18,118 bases of DNA from Draconibacterium sp. GTDB lineage: Bacteria > Bacteroidota > Bacteroidia > Bacteroidales > Prolixibacteraceae. Numbering within the stretch: the first letter of the stretch is position 1; each line of letters begins with the position of its first letter. The position numbers and the translations under genes are program-made. Under the pieces are notes generated by a model. That model saw only the letters and a program-made list of their open reading frames with translations. It was not told where the DNA came from and ran no database searches. Below are positions 1 to 8,196 of the stretch, one piece after another. The stretch covers positions 1-18,118 of the forward strand of contig JALUZN010000457.1 of the NCBI GenBank assembly GCA_027011835.1, read 5' to 3'.

Positions 1-53
1 ATTAATAACAAAATATATACCTATTGTAAAATTCAAATTTTAAAACGAATAAA

Positions 54-2855
54 ATGAAATTAATTTTAAGTGCTTTTTTGCTGCTGAGTTCAATTGTACT
101 TTCAGCCCAAACAACTTTAGATTTAAACAGTAAACTCCCCGAAGACCCAAATGTGAGTAAGGGGGTACTTGAGAATGGAATGACCTACTATGTGCGCTCG
201 AACGGAACACCGAAAAACCGTGCGGAACTGTTTTTAATTGTACGTGCCGGTTCGGTAGACGAGGACGACGACCAACAGGGATTGGCGCATTTATGCGAAC
301 ACATGTCGTTTAATGGAACAAAAAACTTTCCGAAACACGAATTAGTTAGTTATTTCGAATCGATTGGGATGGATTTTGGTGCAGAGATTAACGCCTACAC
401 CAGTTTCGACGAAACCGTTTATACATTAACCGTTCCACTCGACAAAAAGGAATACATCGATAAAGGGTTGCAGGTTTTATACGACTGGGCAAGCCAGGTT
501 ACCGATTCGGACGAAGAGATAGACAACGAACGTGGAGTAGTTCACGAAGAGTGGCGAATGGGACGTAATGCAAACAACAGAATGCAGCAAAAATGGTTGC
601 CTGTATTTTTGCACGACTCGAAGTATGCTAACCGATTGCCTATTGGAAAAATGGAGGTGGTTGACCATTGTAAACCTGAAGTGTTACGCCGGTACCGAAA
701 AGATTGGTATCGCCCCGATTTACAAGCTATTGTTGTGGTTGGCGATTTCGATAAAGATAAAATGGTAGAGACCATTAAATCGAAGTTCTCGGCCATTCCA
801 AAAACTAAAAACCCGCGCGAGAAAAAATATTTCGATATTCCCTATCATAAAGAGACATTGTACAGTATTGTTACCGATCCGGAAGCTCAATATCCCGTTG
901 CATTTGTTTTTTACAAGCATCCGTTAGAAATATCGAAAACACTGGGCGACTACCGCCAGTCGATTGTAGAGAATCTTTATAGTGGAATGATAAATAAACG
1001 TTTGGCAGAAAAAACGCAACAAGCTAATCCGCCTTTTTTAATGGGTATGTCGTCGAATTCGCCTCTGTTTGGTCCAACAAGTGTTTATCAATCGGTTGCA
1101 GTAACAAAAAACGGCGAGGTATTAAAAGGGCTAAAAGCGGTATTGATTGAAAACGAGAGAGTTCGTAAGTTCGGATTTACCCAAACCGAGTTGGATCGCC
1201 AGAAAACAGCTGTTTTAAATTCGATGGAAAAATCGTATAAAGAGCGCAATAATCAGAAATCGATTAACTATGCCAACGAGTATAAACGTAACTTTTTAAT
1301 GACCAAAGAACCCTTTCCGGGGATGGAAAAAGAGTACGAATATTATAAAGAATTTATTCCCACAATTACAGTTGATGAGGTAAATAAATTGGCCGAAAAG
1401 TGGGTTACCGACGAAAACAGGGTGGTGGTTGTAACGGCTCCCGAAATTGAGGGGGTGAAAGTTCCGACAAAAGAGGAGCTGGTTGTACTTTTAGATGAGG
1501 TGAAGAATGAAAAAATTGAACCTTACGAAGATGCTGTTGCGAATGTACCACTTATTGAAGATGAGCCTTTTGGAAGTAAAGTAATAAAAGAAAGAGCACT
1601 TGAGAATGTCGATGCCGTTGAATGGACACTCGAAAACGGAGCAAAAATAGTTATTAAACAAACCGATTTTAAAGACGATGAGATTTTGTTTAATGCGTGG
1701 AGTTTGGGAGGTACTTCGTTGTATGGGTTAAAAGATGTTGTGTCGGCCGGATTAACAACCGATTTGATTAACCAAAGTGGAGTTGCCGATTTTGATAAAA
1801 TTACGCTCGATAAAATGCTTTCCGATAAAGTGTTTCAGGTGTCGCCGTTTTTAAGTCAGTTACGCGAAGGATTTAACGGCAGCTCGTCGGTAAAAGATGC
1901 GGAAACGTTGTTGCAAATGGTATATCTTCATTTTACTTCTCCCCGTTTCGACGAAACAGGTTATAAATCATTAATGTCGCAGTATGCAACAGTTCTCGAA
2001 AATAAATCGGCATCGCCAATGGCAGCATTTAAAGATACTTTAACTGTTGTTATGTCGAACTACAACAAACGTGTGCGGCCAATGACTGTTGAATTGTTAA
2101 AAGAGGCCGATTTTAATCGTATGAGTGAAATAGGAAAAGAGCGCTATAAAAATGCCGCCGATTTTGTATTCTTTTTTGTCGGAAACATCGACTTAAAAAC
2201 ATTTAAACCACTGGTAGAGAAATATATCGGTGGAATTCCTTCTACTTCGGAACGCGAAAAGTGGGTGAACTTAAATATTCATAAACCCGAGGGAGTTGTT
2301 AACAAGGTTGTGAAAAAAGGGAAAGAAGATAAGAGTATTCAATACATTGTCTTTCACGGCGATTTCGATTATACTTCGCAAAACAAAGTGCAGTTAAATG
2401 CTATGAGCCGGATTTTAACCACGCGCCTGCTCGAGGTAATTCGCGAAGATAAAAGCAGCGTTTACTCAATTGGTGCCTACGACTCTTCTTCTAAATTTCC
2501 GGAATCTGAATATACAGTTGCAATTACGTATGGAGCTGCACCCGAAAAGTTGGACGAATTAAAAAAGGCTGTTTTTGAGGAGATTAAGAAGTTTGCTAAA
2601 AAAGGACCGAGCAAGGAGGAGTTGGCAAAAGCTCAAAAGAAAATGTTACGCGAGCGTGAAACGCAGGTTCGCGAAAACCGTTTCTGGTTGAATGTTTTAA
2701 GCAGCACGTATTACATTAAAGATGGCGATTTCTCTGAATTCGGAACGTATGAGAAACTGGTAAATAACCTAACGGTTAAGTCAACAAAAAAAGCATTTAA
2801 AAAATATTTCGATTTTAAAAACTACATAAGTGTGGCTTTGGAGTCGGGTAAATAA
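54..2855 (+). CDS. Secreted PqqL-like M16 family zinc metallopeptidase
   Basis: This is a 933-residue peptidase with an N-terminal signal peptide (about residues 1-19, cleavage near SAQ), so it probably acts in the periplasm or at the envelope. The inverted zinc motif HLCEH is at residues 79-83. The third zinc ligand is probably E159 in NERGVVHEE, about 75 residues downstream as in pitrilysin-type enzymes. Four repeated M16 half-domains are visible: active domain about 37-180, a second about 190-400, an inactive repeat from about 520 (LENGAKIVI), and the last about 690-880 with the conserved RLLEVIRE...SVYSIG segment. Length and the motifs FNGTK and NAYTSFDETVY closely resemble E. coli PqqL (about 930 residues), so single-chain M16B is a good assignment. 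The substrate is unknown; oligopeptide degradation is inferred. The ATG is preceded by AT-rich DNA without a clear Shine-Dalgarno. A strong terminator follows the stop, so it appears to end its transcription unit. Confidence 0.93.
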   Translation: MKLILSAFLLLSSIVLSAQTTLDLNSKLPEDPNVSKGVLENGMTYYVRSNGTPKNRAELFLIVRAGSVDEDDDQQGLAHLCEHMSFNGTKNFPKHELVSYFESIGMDFGAEINAYTSFDETVYTLTVPLDKKEYIDKGLQVLYDWASQVTDSDEEIDNERGVVHEEWRMGRNANNRMQQKWLPVFLHDSKYANRLPIGKMEVVDHCKPEVLRRYRKDWYRPDLQAIVVVGDFDKDKMVETIKSKFSAIPKTKNPREKKYFDIPYHKETLYSIVTDPEAQYPVAFVFYKHPLEISKTLGDYRQSIVENLYSGMINKRLAEKTQQANPPFLMGMSSNSPLFGPTSVYQSVAVTKNGEVLKGLKAVLIENERVRKFGFTQTELDRQKTAVLNSMEKSYKERNNQKSINYANEYKRNFLMTKEPFPGMEKEYEYYKEFIPTITVDEVNKLAEKWVTDENRVVVVTAPEIEGVKVPTKEELVVLLDEVKNEKIEPYEDAVANVPLIEDEPFGSKVIKERALENVDAVEWTLENGAKIVIKQTDFKDDEILFNAWSLGGTSLYGLKDVVSAGLTTDLINQSGVADFDKITLDKMLSDKVFQVSPFLSQLREGFNGSSSVKDAETLLQMVYLHFTSPRFDETGYKSLMSQYATVLENKSASPMAAFKDTLTVVMSNYNKRVRPMTVELLKEADFNRMSEIGKERYKNAADFVFFFVGNIDLKTFKPLVEKYIGGIPSTSEREKWVNLNIHKPEGVVNKVVKKGKEDKSIQYIVFHGDFDYTSQNKVQLNAMSRILTTRLLEVIREDKSSVYSIGAYDSSSKFPESEYTVAITYGAAPEKLDELKKAVFEEIKKFAKKGPSKEELAKAQKKMLRERETQVRENRFWLNVLSSTYYIKDGDFSEFGTYEKLVNNLTVKSTKKAFKKYFDFKNYISVALESGK

Positions 2856-2877
2856 TTGCGATATAGAACAATAGGGG

Positions 2878-2914
2878 AGAGCCGGAATGTTAATAATTCC
2901 GGCTCTTTTTTTTT
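2878..2914 (+). terminator. Intrinsic terminator of the M16 peptidase gene
   Basis: An 11-bp perfect stem (2878-2888 with 2896-2906, core GAGCCGGAAT/ATTCCGGCTC) encloses a 7-nt loop and runs into nine T residues at 2906-2914. It lies 22 bp after the peptidase stop. A third copy of GAGCCGG follows directly at 2915-2921. Confidence 0.9.
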
Positions 2915-3078
2915 GAGCCGGTTTCGAACAATTTTGCTGAAGCAAAAATTCTAATCAAAAAATTTTTAATTTAGGCTTCTTGTTTAAAAATATAAGACGA
3001 GCATGATTTTTTAAACATAAAATAGAATATTTAAATTATCTATGCCAGTTTTGTATTCCGGGAGTTTTAGGTTTGACA

Positions 3079-3086
3079 TATTTTTG
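3079..3086 (+). promoter_or_regulatory. Possible Bacteroidota -7 box for the membrane protein gene
   Basis: TATTTTTG matches the TAnnTTTG consensus and lies 26 bp before the ATG at 3113. The nearest upstream TTTG (3050-3053) is 25 bp away, longer than the usual 19-21 bp, so only the -7 element is supported. Confidence 0.3.
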
Positions 3087-3112
3087 TATTAGTTTAATTT
3101 AATTAGAATTGA

Positions 3113-3718
3113 ATGAAAATTTATTCGCCACTTTTTATTGTTATTCGGGTTGTTGCCTACTCGTTGTTGATGTTTGGAATTGCCGAGGGAATTCTTTTTG
3201 ATGCTGGCCATCCGATTGGAGACAGCTTTTTTAGCGAAAATACATTTACCGAAATTACACAGGAGATTATTCTTTTTATTCTTTTTTTGTTCTACCTGTT
3301 TATTGGTTTTAAGTGGCGCGAAATACAACCTGTTGCAAATTTTGTTTCACTCTTTTTTCTGATGTCGTTTATTCGCGAATTCAACTTTTTAATCGAGGGG
3401 TGGATATATCCTGTACTAGTTGTCTTGGCAATAATTGTGTGGCTTTTTATTCGCGATTATAAAAAAATAAAAGCGGCATCTATCCGCTTTTTTAGTACTC
3501 CTGCATCGGCCTGGTTTTTAGCCGGTTTTATTATTACATATATTTTCAGCCGCTTGCTGGGACGTTCAAAGTTCTGGAAATTAATGTACCACGACGAAAG
3601 TTACAGGCTTGCAAAAGCAGCTACCGAAGAGGGGATTGAACTGCTTGGCGATACATTAATGTTCATTGCAGCGTTTGAATTTTTTCTCTTTTATCGGTTT
3701 AAAACCGTTAAAGATTAA
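3113..3718 (+). CDS. Polytopic inner-membrane protein of unknown function
   Basis: This is a 201-residue, strongly hydrophobic protein that I do not recognise. About six membrane segments are visible, roughly at residues 6-27, 51-66, 75-88, 98-114, 131-146 and 177-194. Charged or polar residues that could be functional sit at segment ends: R88-E89 (SFIRE), H160-D161-E162, and E172-E173 just before the last helix. No signal peptide, lipobox, cofactor motif or soluble domain is visible. It stands alone on the + strand between the peptidase terminator and the convergent VOC gene, with only 11 bp between the two stop codons, so its context suggests no partner. The ATG is chosen because a TAnnTTTG-like box lies just upstream and the first membrane helix starts directly after it. 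It is probably a real gene, given its clean reading frame and coherent hydrophobic pattern. Confidence 0.8.
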   Translation: MKIYSPLFIVIRVVAYSLLMFGIAEGILFDAGHPIGDSFFSENTFTEITQEIILFILFLFYLFIGFKWREIQPVANFVSLFFLMSFIREFNFLIEGWIYPVLVVLAIIVWLFIRDYKKIKAASIRFFSTPASAWFLAGFIITYIFSRLLGRSKFWKLMYHDESYRLAKAATEEGIELLGDTLMFIAAFEFFLFYRFKTVKD

Positions 3719-3729
3719 TTATATCCTGC

Positions 3730-4794
3730 CTATTTTACCCGCATAAACCGGAACATTTTAAGCATCCAGTTTGGAAGTGGGTGGTGTCCACGTTTTCGGA
3801 AATCGATGTACCAGCCAATTTTCTTTAGCAGTGGAATTTTATGTGTTTCCACAAATTCAATTAACGTTCCTTCGGGTGCCTGAATGTAGGCAAAATTTCC
3901 GGCTGCTTCGCCCATATCGAATGTATCCATCGCATTTGCACTGTCAACGGTAAACGGAAATCCTGCATCTTTTACCTTACTCCGCATCTCATCCATTCCG
4001 TTAATATCGAAACAGAGGTGAATAAATCCGGGGTCGCCCCAAATACGGCCTTCATAAATATCTTTTGGTTCGCGGTTAAGCACCTGCACCAGTTCTATTA
4101 CCGACTCGCCAAAGAACGGACTGAATGCACCGTTTTTTGTGTCGGTATGTTTTAGTAATACACGGCGAAACTCTTTGTCGCCACCCGGAATCGCTTTAAA
4201 ATCGTCGAACGTTCCGGTTTTGTCGTAAACAACTTTATCGTATTGAAGCAGTTCCTGGTAAACTTTTAAACTTTCGTCGATATTTTTTACGCCAATAACG
4301 GTACCTAAAATACCACCGGTTACCGATTTTTCATTTTTCTTAAAAACAGATTTATGGTTTTTTATCTCCCACATATTTCCATAAATATCTTTCATATAAA
4401 AATGGTCGTTTCCTGTGGGGTCTTTTTCAACTTCTCCCAATAAATTGAGCTTTGCCTCTGAAAATCTTTTGTAAGTCTGCGAGATATTATCCGATTTTAG
4501 TTTCCCGATATTTATTCCCAGGTCGCCCAATTGAATTTCAAACGGGCAAGGTTGAGGTGTTTTCCCGGTGTGTTGCCAGATTTCGAAACCGCCTCCACCT
4601 CGCATGTTCAGTGCCAGAACTGCATGGCGGGCACGTGGTTTTCCTTCGGTGTGTGCCAGCATTAATTCTGCAATTGCTTCCTCTTCAAACATTTTAATAT
4701 CCATGCCAAAATGTTGGCGATACCATTTCCATGCTTCTTTTACATTCTCTACTCCAACTCCAAGTTGCTGAATTCCGTTAATTTTTGCTGCCAT
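3730..4794 (-). CDS. Two-domain VOC (glyoxalase/dioxygenase superfamily) protein
   Basis: This 354-residue cytoplasmic protein has two VOC folds in tandem, about residues 5-147 and 160-318, followed by a basic tail with HHPLPNWMLK (337-346). VOC enzymes normally bind a divalent metal through a His/Glu set spread over the domain. Here the second domain keeps E234 (VIELVQ), H259 (GFIHLCFDI) and E313 (LIEFVE) but lacks the first-strand histidine. The first domain has Q9/Q10 in the first-strand position, E71 (FEIWQ) and E143 (MWEIK). Ring-cleaving extradiol and 4-hydroxyphenylpyruvate dioxygenases share the two-domain plan, but the ligand set is not theirs, so the reaction is undetermined. It starts 30 bp after the SDR gene on the same strand and is probably co-transcribed, which suggests a shared small-molecule substrate (inference). 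It ends 11 bp from the convergent membrane protein gene. Confidence 0.85.
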   Translation of the reverse strand: MAAKINGIQQLGVGVENVKEAWKWYRQHFGMDIKMFEEEAIAELMLAHTEGKPRARHAVLALNMRGGGGFEIWQHTGKTPQPCPFEIQLGDLGINIGKLKSDNISQTYKRFSEAKLNLLGEVEKDPTGNDHFYMKDIYGNMWEIKNHKSVFKKNEKSVTGGILGTVIGVKNIDESLKVYQELLQYDKVVYDKTGTFDDFKAIPGGDKEFRRVLLKHTDTKNGAFSPFFGESVIELVQVLNREPKDIYEGRIWGDPGFIHLCFDINGMDEMRSKVKDAGFPFTVDSANAMDTFDMGEAAGNFAYIQAPEGTLIEFVETHKIPLLKKIGWYIDFRKRGHHPLPNWMLKMFRFMRVK

Positions 4795-4824
4795 AAAAAC
4801 TATAATCTTCTTATTAATATTTTG

Positions 4825-5619
4825 TTATAATGGTTTTACGCGCGACGACATATAATAAAACAACCCTGGCAAAAAGCGCCTGATGTGTACCATAATAGTC
4901 TCGCGTCCGCCAAATAAAATCTCTTTACGTTCGCGTTTTAATTTATTACAAATAATTTTTGCTGCTTTTTCTGCACTCATTCCGGTATCCTGACCTTTAT
5001 CCATTTTCGAATGTGCTTTGCCCTCTTTATTTATGGCATTTACCGAAATATTGGTTTTTATACGCCCCGGAATAATTATCGATACGTGCACATTATTGTC
5101 TGCATTTTCGGCTCTTAAACTTTCGAAAAAACCGTGAAGTGCATGTTTTGAGGCAGAATACGACGAACGGTAGGGAAACCCAAATTTACCTACAATGCTT
5201 GATGTAACAGCAATTTGTCCGCCACCGTTTCTTATCATCGATGGTAAAACTACTTTGGTAAGTGCAATGGTTCCGAAATAATTTACTTCAAATATTTTGC
5301 GGTCGACAAACAGTGGGGTTTCGCTAACAAACGAGCGCTGACTAATTCCACCAAAATGGTAAAGACAATCAATTCGCGGAAATTCGTTGAGTACCTCTTT
5401 CCCCGCCAACTCAACCGCTTTGGTGTCGCTTAAATCGAAAGGAATAATTGCGGTTGTGCTGCCATTCTCTTTACAAAATTTTGCTACCTCAAGCAGTGCT
5501 TCTTCTTTTCTGCCCGATAAAATTAAGTGTGCTTTGTTTTTCGATATTTCCAGTGCAACCGCCTTCCCAATTCCCGATGAAGCTCCGGTTATCCAGATTG
5601 TTTTACCTGTAAAGTCCAT
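4825..5619 (-). CDS. Classical short-chain dehydrogenase/reductase (SDR)
   Basis: This is a 264-residue NAD(P)-dependent oxidoreductase with a Rossmann fold. The cofactor glycine motif TGASSGIG is at residues 11-18. R37 after the second strand (SGRKEE) suggests preference for NADP(H). The catalytic residues are N113 (EVNYFGT), S141, Y154 and K158 (YSASK), with the 13-residue Ser-Tyr spacing usual in the family. The structural NNAG motif is replaced by HFGG (88-91). The central part resembles DHRS7-like SDRs, and the C-terminal stretch (about 240-264) is basic and hydrophobic, possibly contacting the membrane. The substrate cannot be read from the sequence. It is the first gene of a probable two-gene unit with the VOC protein. 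I found no clear TAnnTTTG promoter in the DNA before it. The ATG is at 5617-5619. Confidence 0.9.
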   Translation of the reverse strand: MDFTGKTIWITGASSGIGKAVALEISKNKAHLILSGRKEEALLEVAKFCKENGSTTAIIPFDLSDTKAVELAGKEVLNEFPRIDCLYHFGGISQRSFVSETPLFVDRKIFEVNYFGTIALTKVVLPSMIRNGGGQIAVTSSIVGKFGFPYRSSYSASKHALHGFFESLRAENADNNVHVSIIIPGRIKTNISVNAINKEGKAHSKMDKGQDTGMSAEKAAKIICNKLKRERKEILFGGRETIMVHIRRFLPGLFYYMSSRVKPL

Positions 5620-5790
5620 TTCTGTTAATTATTCAAAAATGCTAAGATAACAGATTATTTAAGCGTATAAAATTAATCATTTTTTATTTTATTGTTACCC
5701 GTCTTGTTTTTGTTTAAAAGGGCATATTGTAGTTATATAACTTTTGAGATTTACATTTCAATAAAAAATATTCTTATTGCTTGGCCAAAT
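5620..5790. other. Intergenic DNA upstream of the SDR gene
   Basis: This AT-rich spacer holds the expected promoter region of the SDR-VOC unit, but no TAnnTTTG box is visible on the - strand. A weak inverted repeat CAATAA-N9-TTATTG lies at 5759-5779. I see no open reading frame of interest in it. Confidence 0.4.
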
Positions 5791-5823
5791 AAAGCCCGGA
5801 TTTAAAACTAAATCCGGGCTTTT
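5791..5823 (-). terminator. Strong stem-loop terminator after the NO reductase gene
   Basis: A perfect 14-bp stem (5791-5804 with 5809-5822) with a 4-nt loop contains the core AAAGCCCGGAT/ATCCGGGCTTT. It lies about 80 bp downstream of the NO reductase stop on the - strand. Read on the - strand it runs out into TTTATTTGG, a modest T-tract. It may also block readthrough from the + strand. It separates the rrf2-norB unit from the SDR-VOC unit. Confidence 0.75.
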
Positions 5824-5900
5824 AAAATGAACAGAACTCCTTAATTCCGACTTTTATATCGGTTTACCCATGAGTCTGTTTTCTCTCCCCATATTTTAAT

Positions 5901-8141
5901 TTATGCAGCTTTTTTCCCCATAAATGTTTTGGTAAACAGGTCGATAAAAATGGTAATTCCACCAATCAACATTAACGAGTCGGGCAAAATTCTAAACCAC
6001 ATCCAACCCTGAACAATTTCGAGTGCTTCGCGTGTACGGGTGTAGTAGTAACCCATTTCGGCAGCAACTTTTGTCTGTTCCAGCCCAATCATTAGTGTTG
6101 GCAGGGCAAAAAGCAGAACACCAATGGTTAGCGACCAGAAACCTATTTTGCTCCATTTGTCATTCCAAACCCAACCGTTAGCCATTGCATTTGCGCGCGA
6201 GGTCATATACAGAAATGCAATTGAAATGTATCCGAATGCACCCAAAAGAGCAACGTGCCCGTGAGGCATAATTAAGTATGTACCGTGCGAATAGTACGAA
6301 ATGGTTGGCGTGTTAATAACCATACCGAAGAATCCGGCACCAATCCAGTTTAAAACGGCCGAACCGGCAATAAACATAAATGGAGTACTGAATTGATTTG
6401 TTTTACCTTCCGCTTTTTGTTCGCGTTGATTTTTCCATGCTTCAACAATCATAAGTGCAAGTGGCAGTGGCTCGAGTGCCGAGAAAATTCCTCCAATTGC
6501 AATCCAGTATTCATCGAGTCCTTGCCAAAAATAGTGGTGCCCCACACCCAGTGTTCCCGACATCATAATTAAGAAGAGTTCGAAGAACATCACTTTCTCG
6601 GCAGTTTTTTGCGAAATAAGTCCAAGCGAAACGGTCATAAACGCAATTACTCCGGCGGCAAAAAGTTCAAATGTCAATTCAACCCAAAGGTGAATTACCC
6701 ACCAGCGATAGTAGTCGTCGACCGTAAAGTTTGGCATAATTTTGTGTACAGGCATCATTCCGGCGATATACAGCGTTGCAATACCAAAAGCCGACCAAAT
6801 AATTGTTCCGACCAGCGGATTGTTTGTGGCCGATTTACGAATGAGCGTAATAATTAGTAAGAACCAGAAAACCAGTCCGACAACCAGTCCAATATCCCAA
6901 ACACGCCCTAAATTTAATAGCTCGCGTCCTTCGTTTCCAAGCCAAAACCATGTGTCGCGTAAATGTCCGGTAGCACCTAAATATAAACCAATAATAGAGC
7001 CTACTGCAACCACAACCAAAGCCACCCAAAGCACGTCAATCAGCCATGGGAATTTGTGGTCTTTGCCGGCAACCCAGGGAGCAATTAATAGTCCGCCAAC
7101 AAGCCAGCCTACAGCAACCCATAGAATAGCCAATTGTGTATGTATCGACCGGATAACATTAAAAGGCAGGATGTGTTGCGAGAAAACAAAATCTTGTGTC
7201 GGGTCGGCATACAAGTGTGCAATGTATGCGCCTAAAAACATTTGCACAACAAATAAGAGCGCAACAATAGGAATGTATTTTAAAAGTTTTTTTTGCGATT
7301 TAAAAAGCTTATCGACTTTTAATGCCGGTGCTAAATCTTCTGCCCGGTCTTTTTTGAAAAGATATTCATACGATAAGAAGATAACCAAAATGGTTAATGT
7401 CCACAGCAGCAGAAATTCCCAAAGCGAAACTATGTGGTTGTTATATCCTGTATCTTGATCAACCAGTGGCTCTTTGGGCCAATTGTTCGACCAGCTGCGC
7501 TCTTCGCCAACTTTCCCTTCGGTACCGGGGCGTAACGATGAGGCTACCATTTGTGACCAATCGACAAAAGCGGCAATTTTTACTGCCTCCTCTTTTTTAA
7601 TTACTCCTCCTGCAAAACCTCTTTCAGGGTCGCCTTCAACCAACATTTTTACTAATTTTTTTACGTTGTTGTGGTAGGCTGCTGCCGATGCATCGGTGTA
7701 CGTAACTCCTGCTTCGAGCAATTTTGTTTGCTGATGAAAATCTTGTTTTACACGCTCTTTAACGGCGCCTGTTTCAACCTTATTTAACTCTTTTGCACTT
7801 TTCCCATACATCTCTTTCCCATAGAAATCGTATAAGTATTCAGCCCGGTGATGGAAGAATTCGGTTGTAAAATCGGGTCCCATATAAGCACCCATTCCAA
7901 GCAATGTTCCCCAGTCCATAAGGTCAAATTCCTGAAAATAGCCTTTCCCTTCAACAACATCGTTGTAGGTGTAAAGTACCTCGCCCGAAACCGATTTTAC
8001 CTCTTTGGCAATTGGTGGAACCTCCTTTTGCAGGTTAGCTGTGAAATAAATTAAAATAGCTACCATAAAGATAGCAATGAACCAAAAACTCGTATAGAGT
8101 CCTTTTTTGCTCATAAACTTGTCGAGTAATGTTTGTTTCAT
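5901..8141 (-). CDS. norB: Quinol-dependent nitric oxide reductase, single subunit (qNOR)
   Basis: This 746-residue inner-membrane enzyme reduces 2 NO to N2O with electrons from quinol. After one N-terminal membrane segment (about 18-36) comes a large periplasmic domain (about 37-235) with no CxxCH haem c motif. It corresponds to the NorC-like domain fused in qNORs and points to quinol, not cytochrome c, as donor. The catalytic part (about 236-740) is the NorB-type haem-copper oxidase fold with a non-haem iron in place of copper. Visible ligands are H334 (haem b), H484, H535 and H536 (FeB; in VIHLWVE and GHHYFWQG), E488 and E492 near FeB, and H627/H629 in MPHGHV (haem b3 and haem b). FSALEPLPL (553-561) is typical of NorB. 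Length is normal for qNOR and all key residues are present. It starts 55 bp after an NsrR-like Rrf2 gene on the same strand, so it is probably induced by NO. The role is more likely detoxification than full denitrification, because no other denitrification gene is in view. Confidence 0.96.
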   Translation of the reverse strand: MKQTLLDKFMSKKGLYTSFWFIAIFMVAILIYFTANLQKEVPPIAKEVKSVSGEVLYTYNDVVEGKGYFQEFDLMDWGTLLGMGAYMGPDFTTEFFHHRAEYLYDFYGKEMYGKSAKELNKVETGAVKERVKQDFHQQTKLLEAGVTYTDASAAAYHNNVKKLVKMLVEGDPERGFAGGVIKKEEAVKIAAFVDWSQMVASSLRPGTEGKVGEERSWSNNWPKEPLVDQDTGYNNHIVSLWEFLLLWTLTILVIFLSYEYLFKKDRAEDLAPALKVDKLFKSQKKLLKYIPIVALLFVVQMFLGAYIAHLYADPTQDFVFSQHILPFNVIRSIHTQLAILWVAVGWLVGGLLIAPWVAGKDHKFPWLIDVLWVALVVVAVGSIIGLYLGATGHLRDTWFWLGNEGRELLNLGRVWDIGLVVGLVFWFLLIITLIRKSATNNPLVGTIIWSAFGIATLYIAGMMPVHKIMPNFTVDDYYRWWVIHLWVELTFELFAAGVIAFMTVSLGLISQKTAEKVMFFELFLIMMSGTLGVGHHYFWQGLDEYWIAIGGIFSALEPLPLALMIVEAWKNQREQKAEGKTNQFSTPFMFIAGSAVLNWIGAGFFGMVINTPTISYYSHGTYLIMPHGHVALLGAFGYISIAFLYMTSRANAMANGWVWNDKWSKIGFWSLTIGVLLFALPTLMIGLEQTKVAAEMGYYYTRTREALEIVQGWMWFRILPDSLMLIGGITIFIDLFTKTFMGKKAA

Positions 8142-8196
8142 AATCGTTAATTATTAGAATTATTAGTAATAATATAAAAGTATATATTGAATGAAT

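Noticed and set aside
2932..2947. Short hairpin TTTTGCT-GA-AGCAAAA after the first terminator
   Set aside because: The loop is too small for the full stem and there is no T-tract after it; it is likely chance in AT-rich DNA.
6742..7458. 238-residue open frame on the + strand
   Set aside because: It lies entirely inside norB on the opposite strand, has no family resemblance and a shadow-like composition.
8160..8172. Palindrome TTATTA-G-TAATAA between rrf2 and norB
   Set aside because: The gap is nearly pure A/T, so such palindromes are expected by chance; a second norB promoter was not evident.
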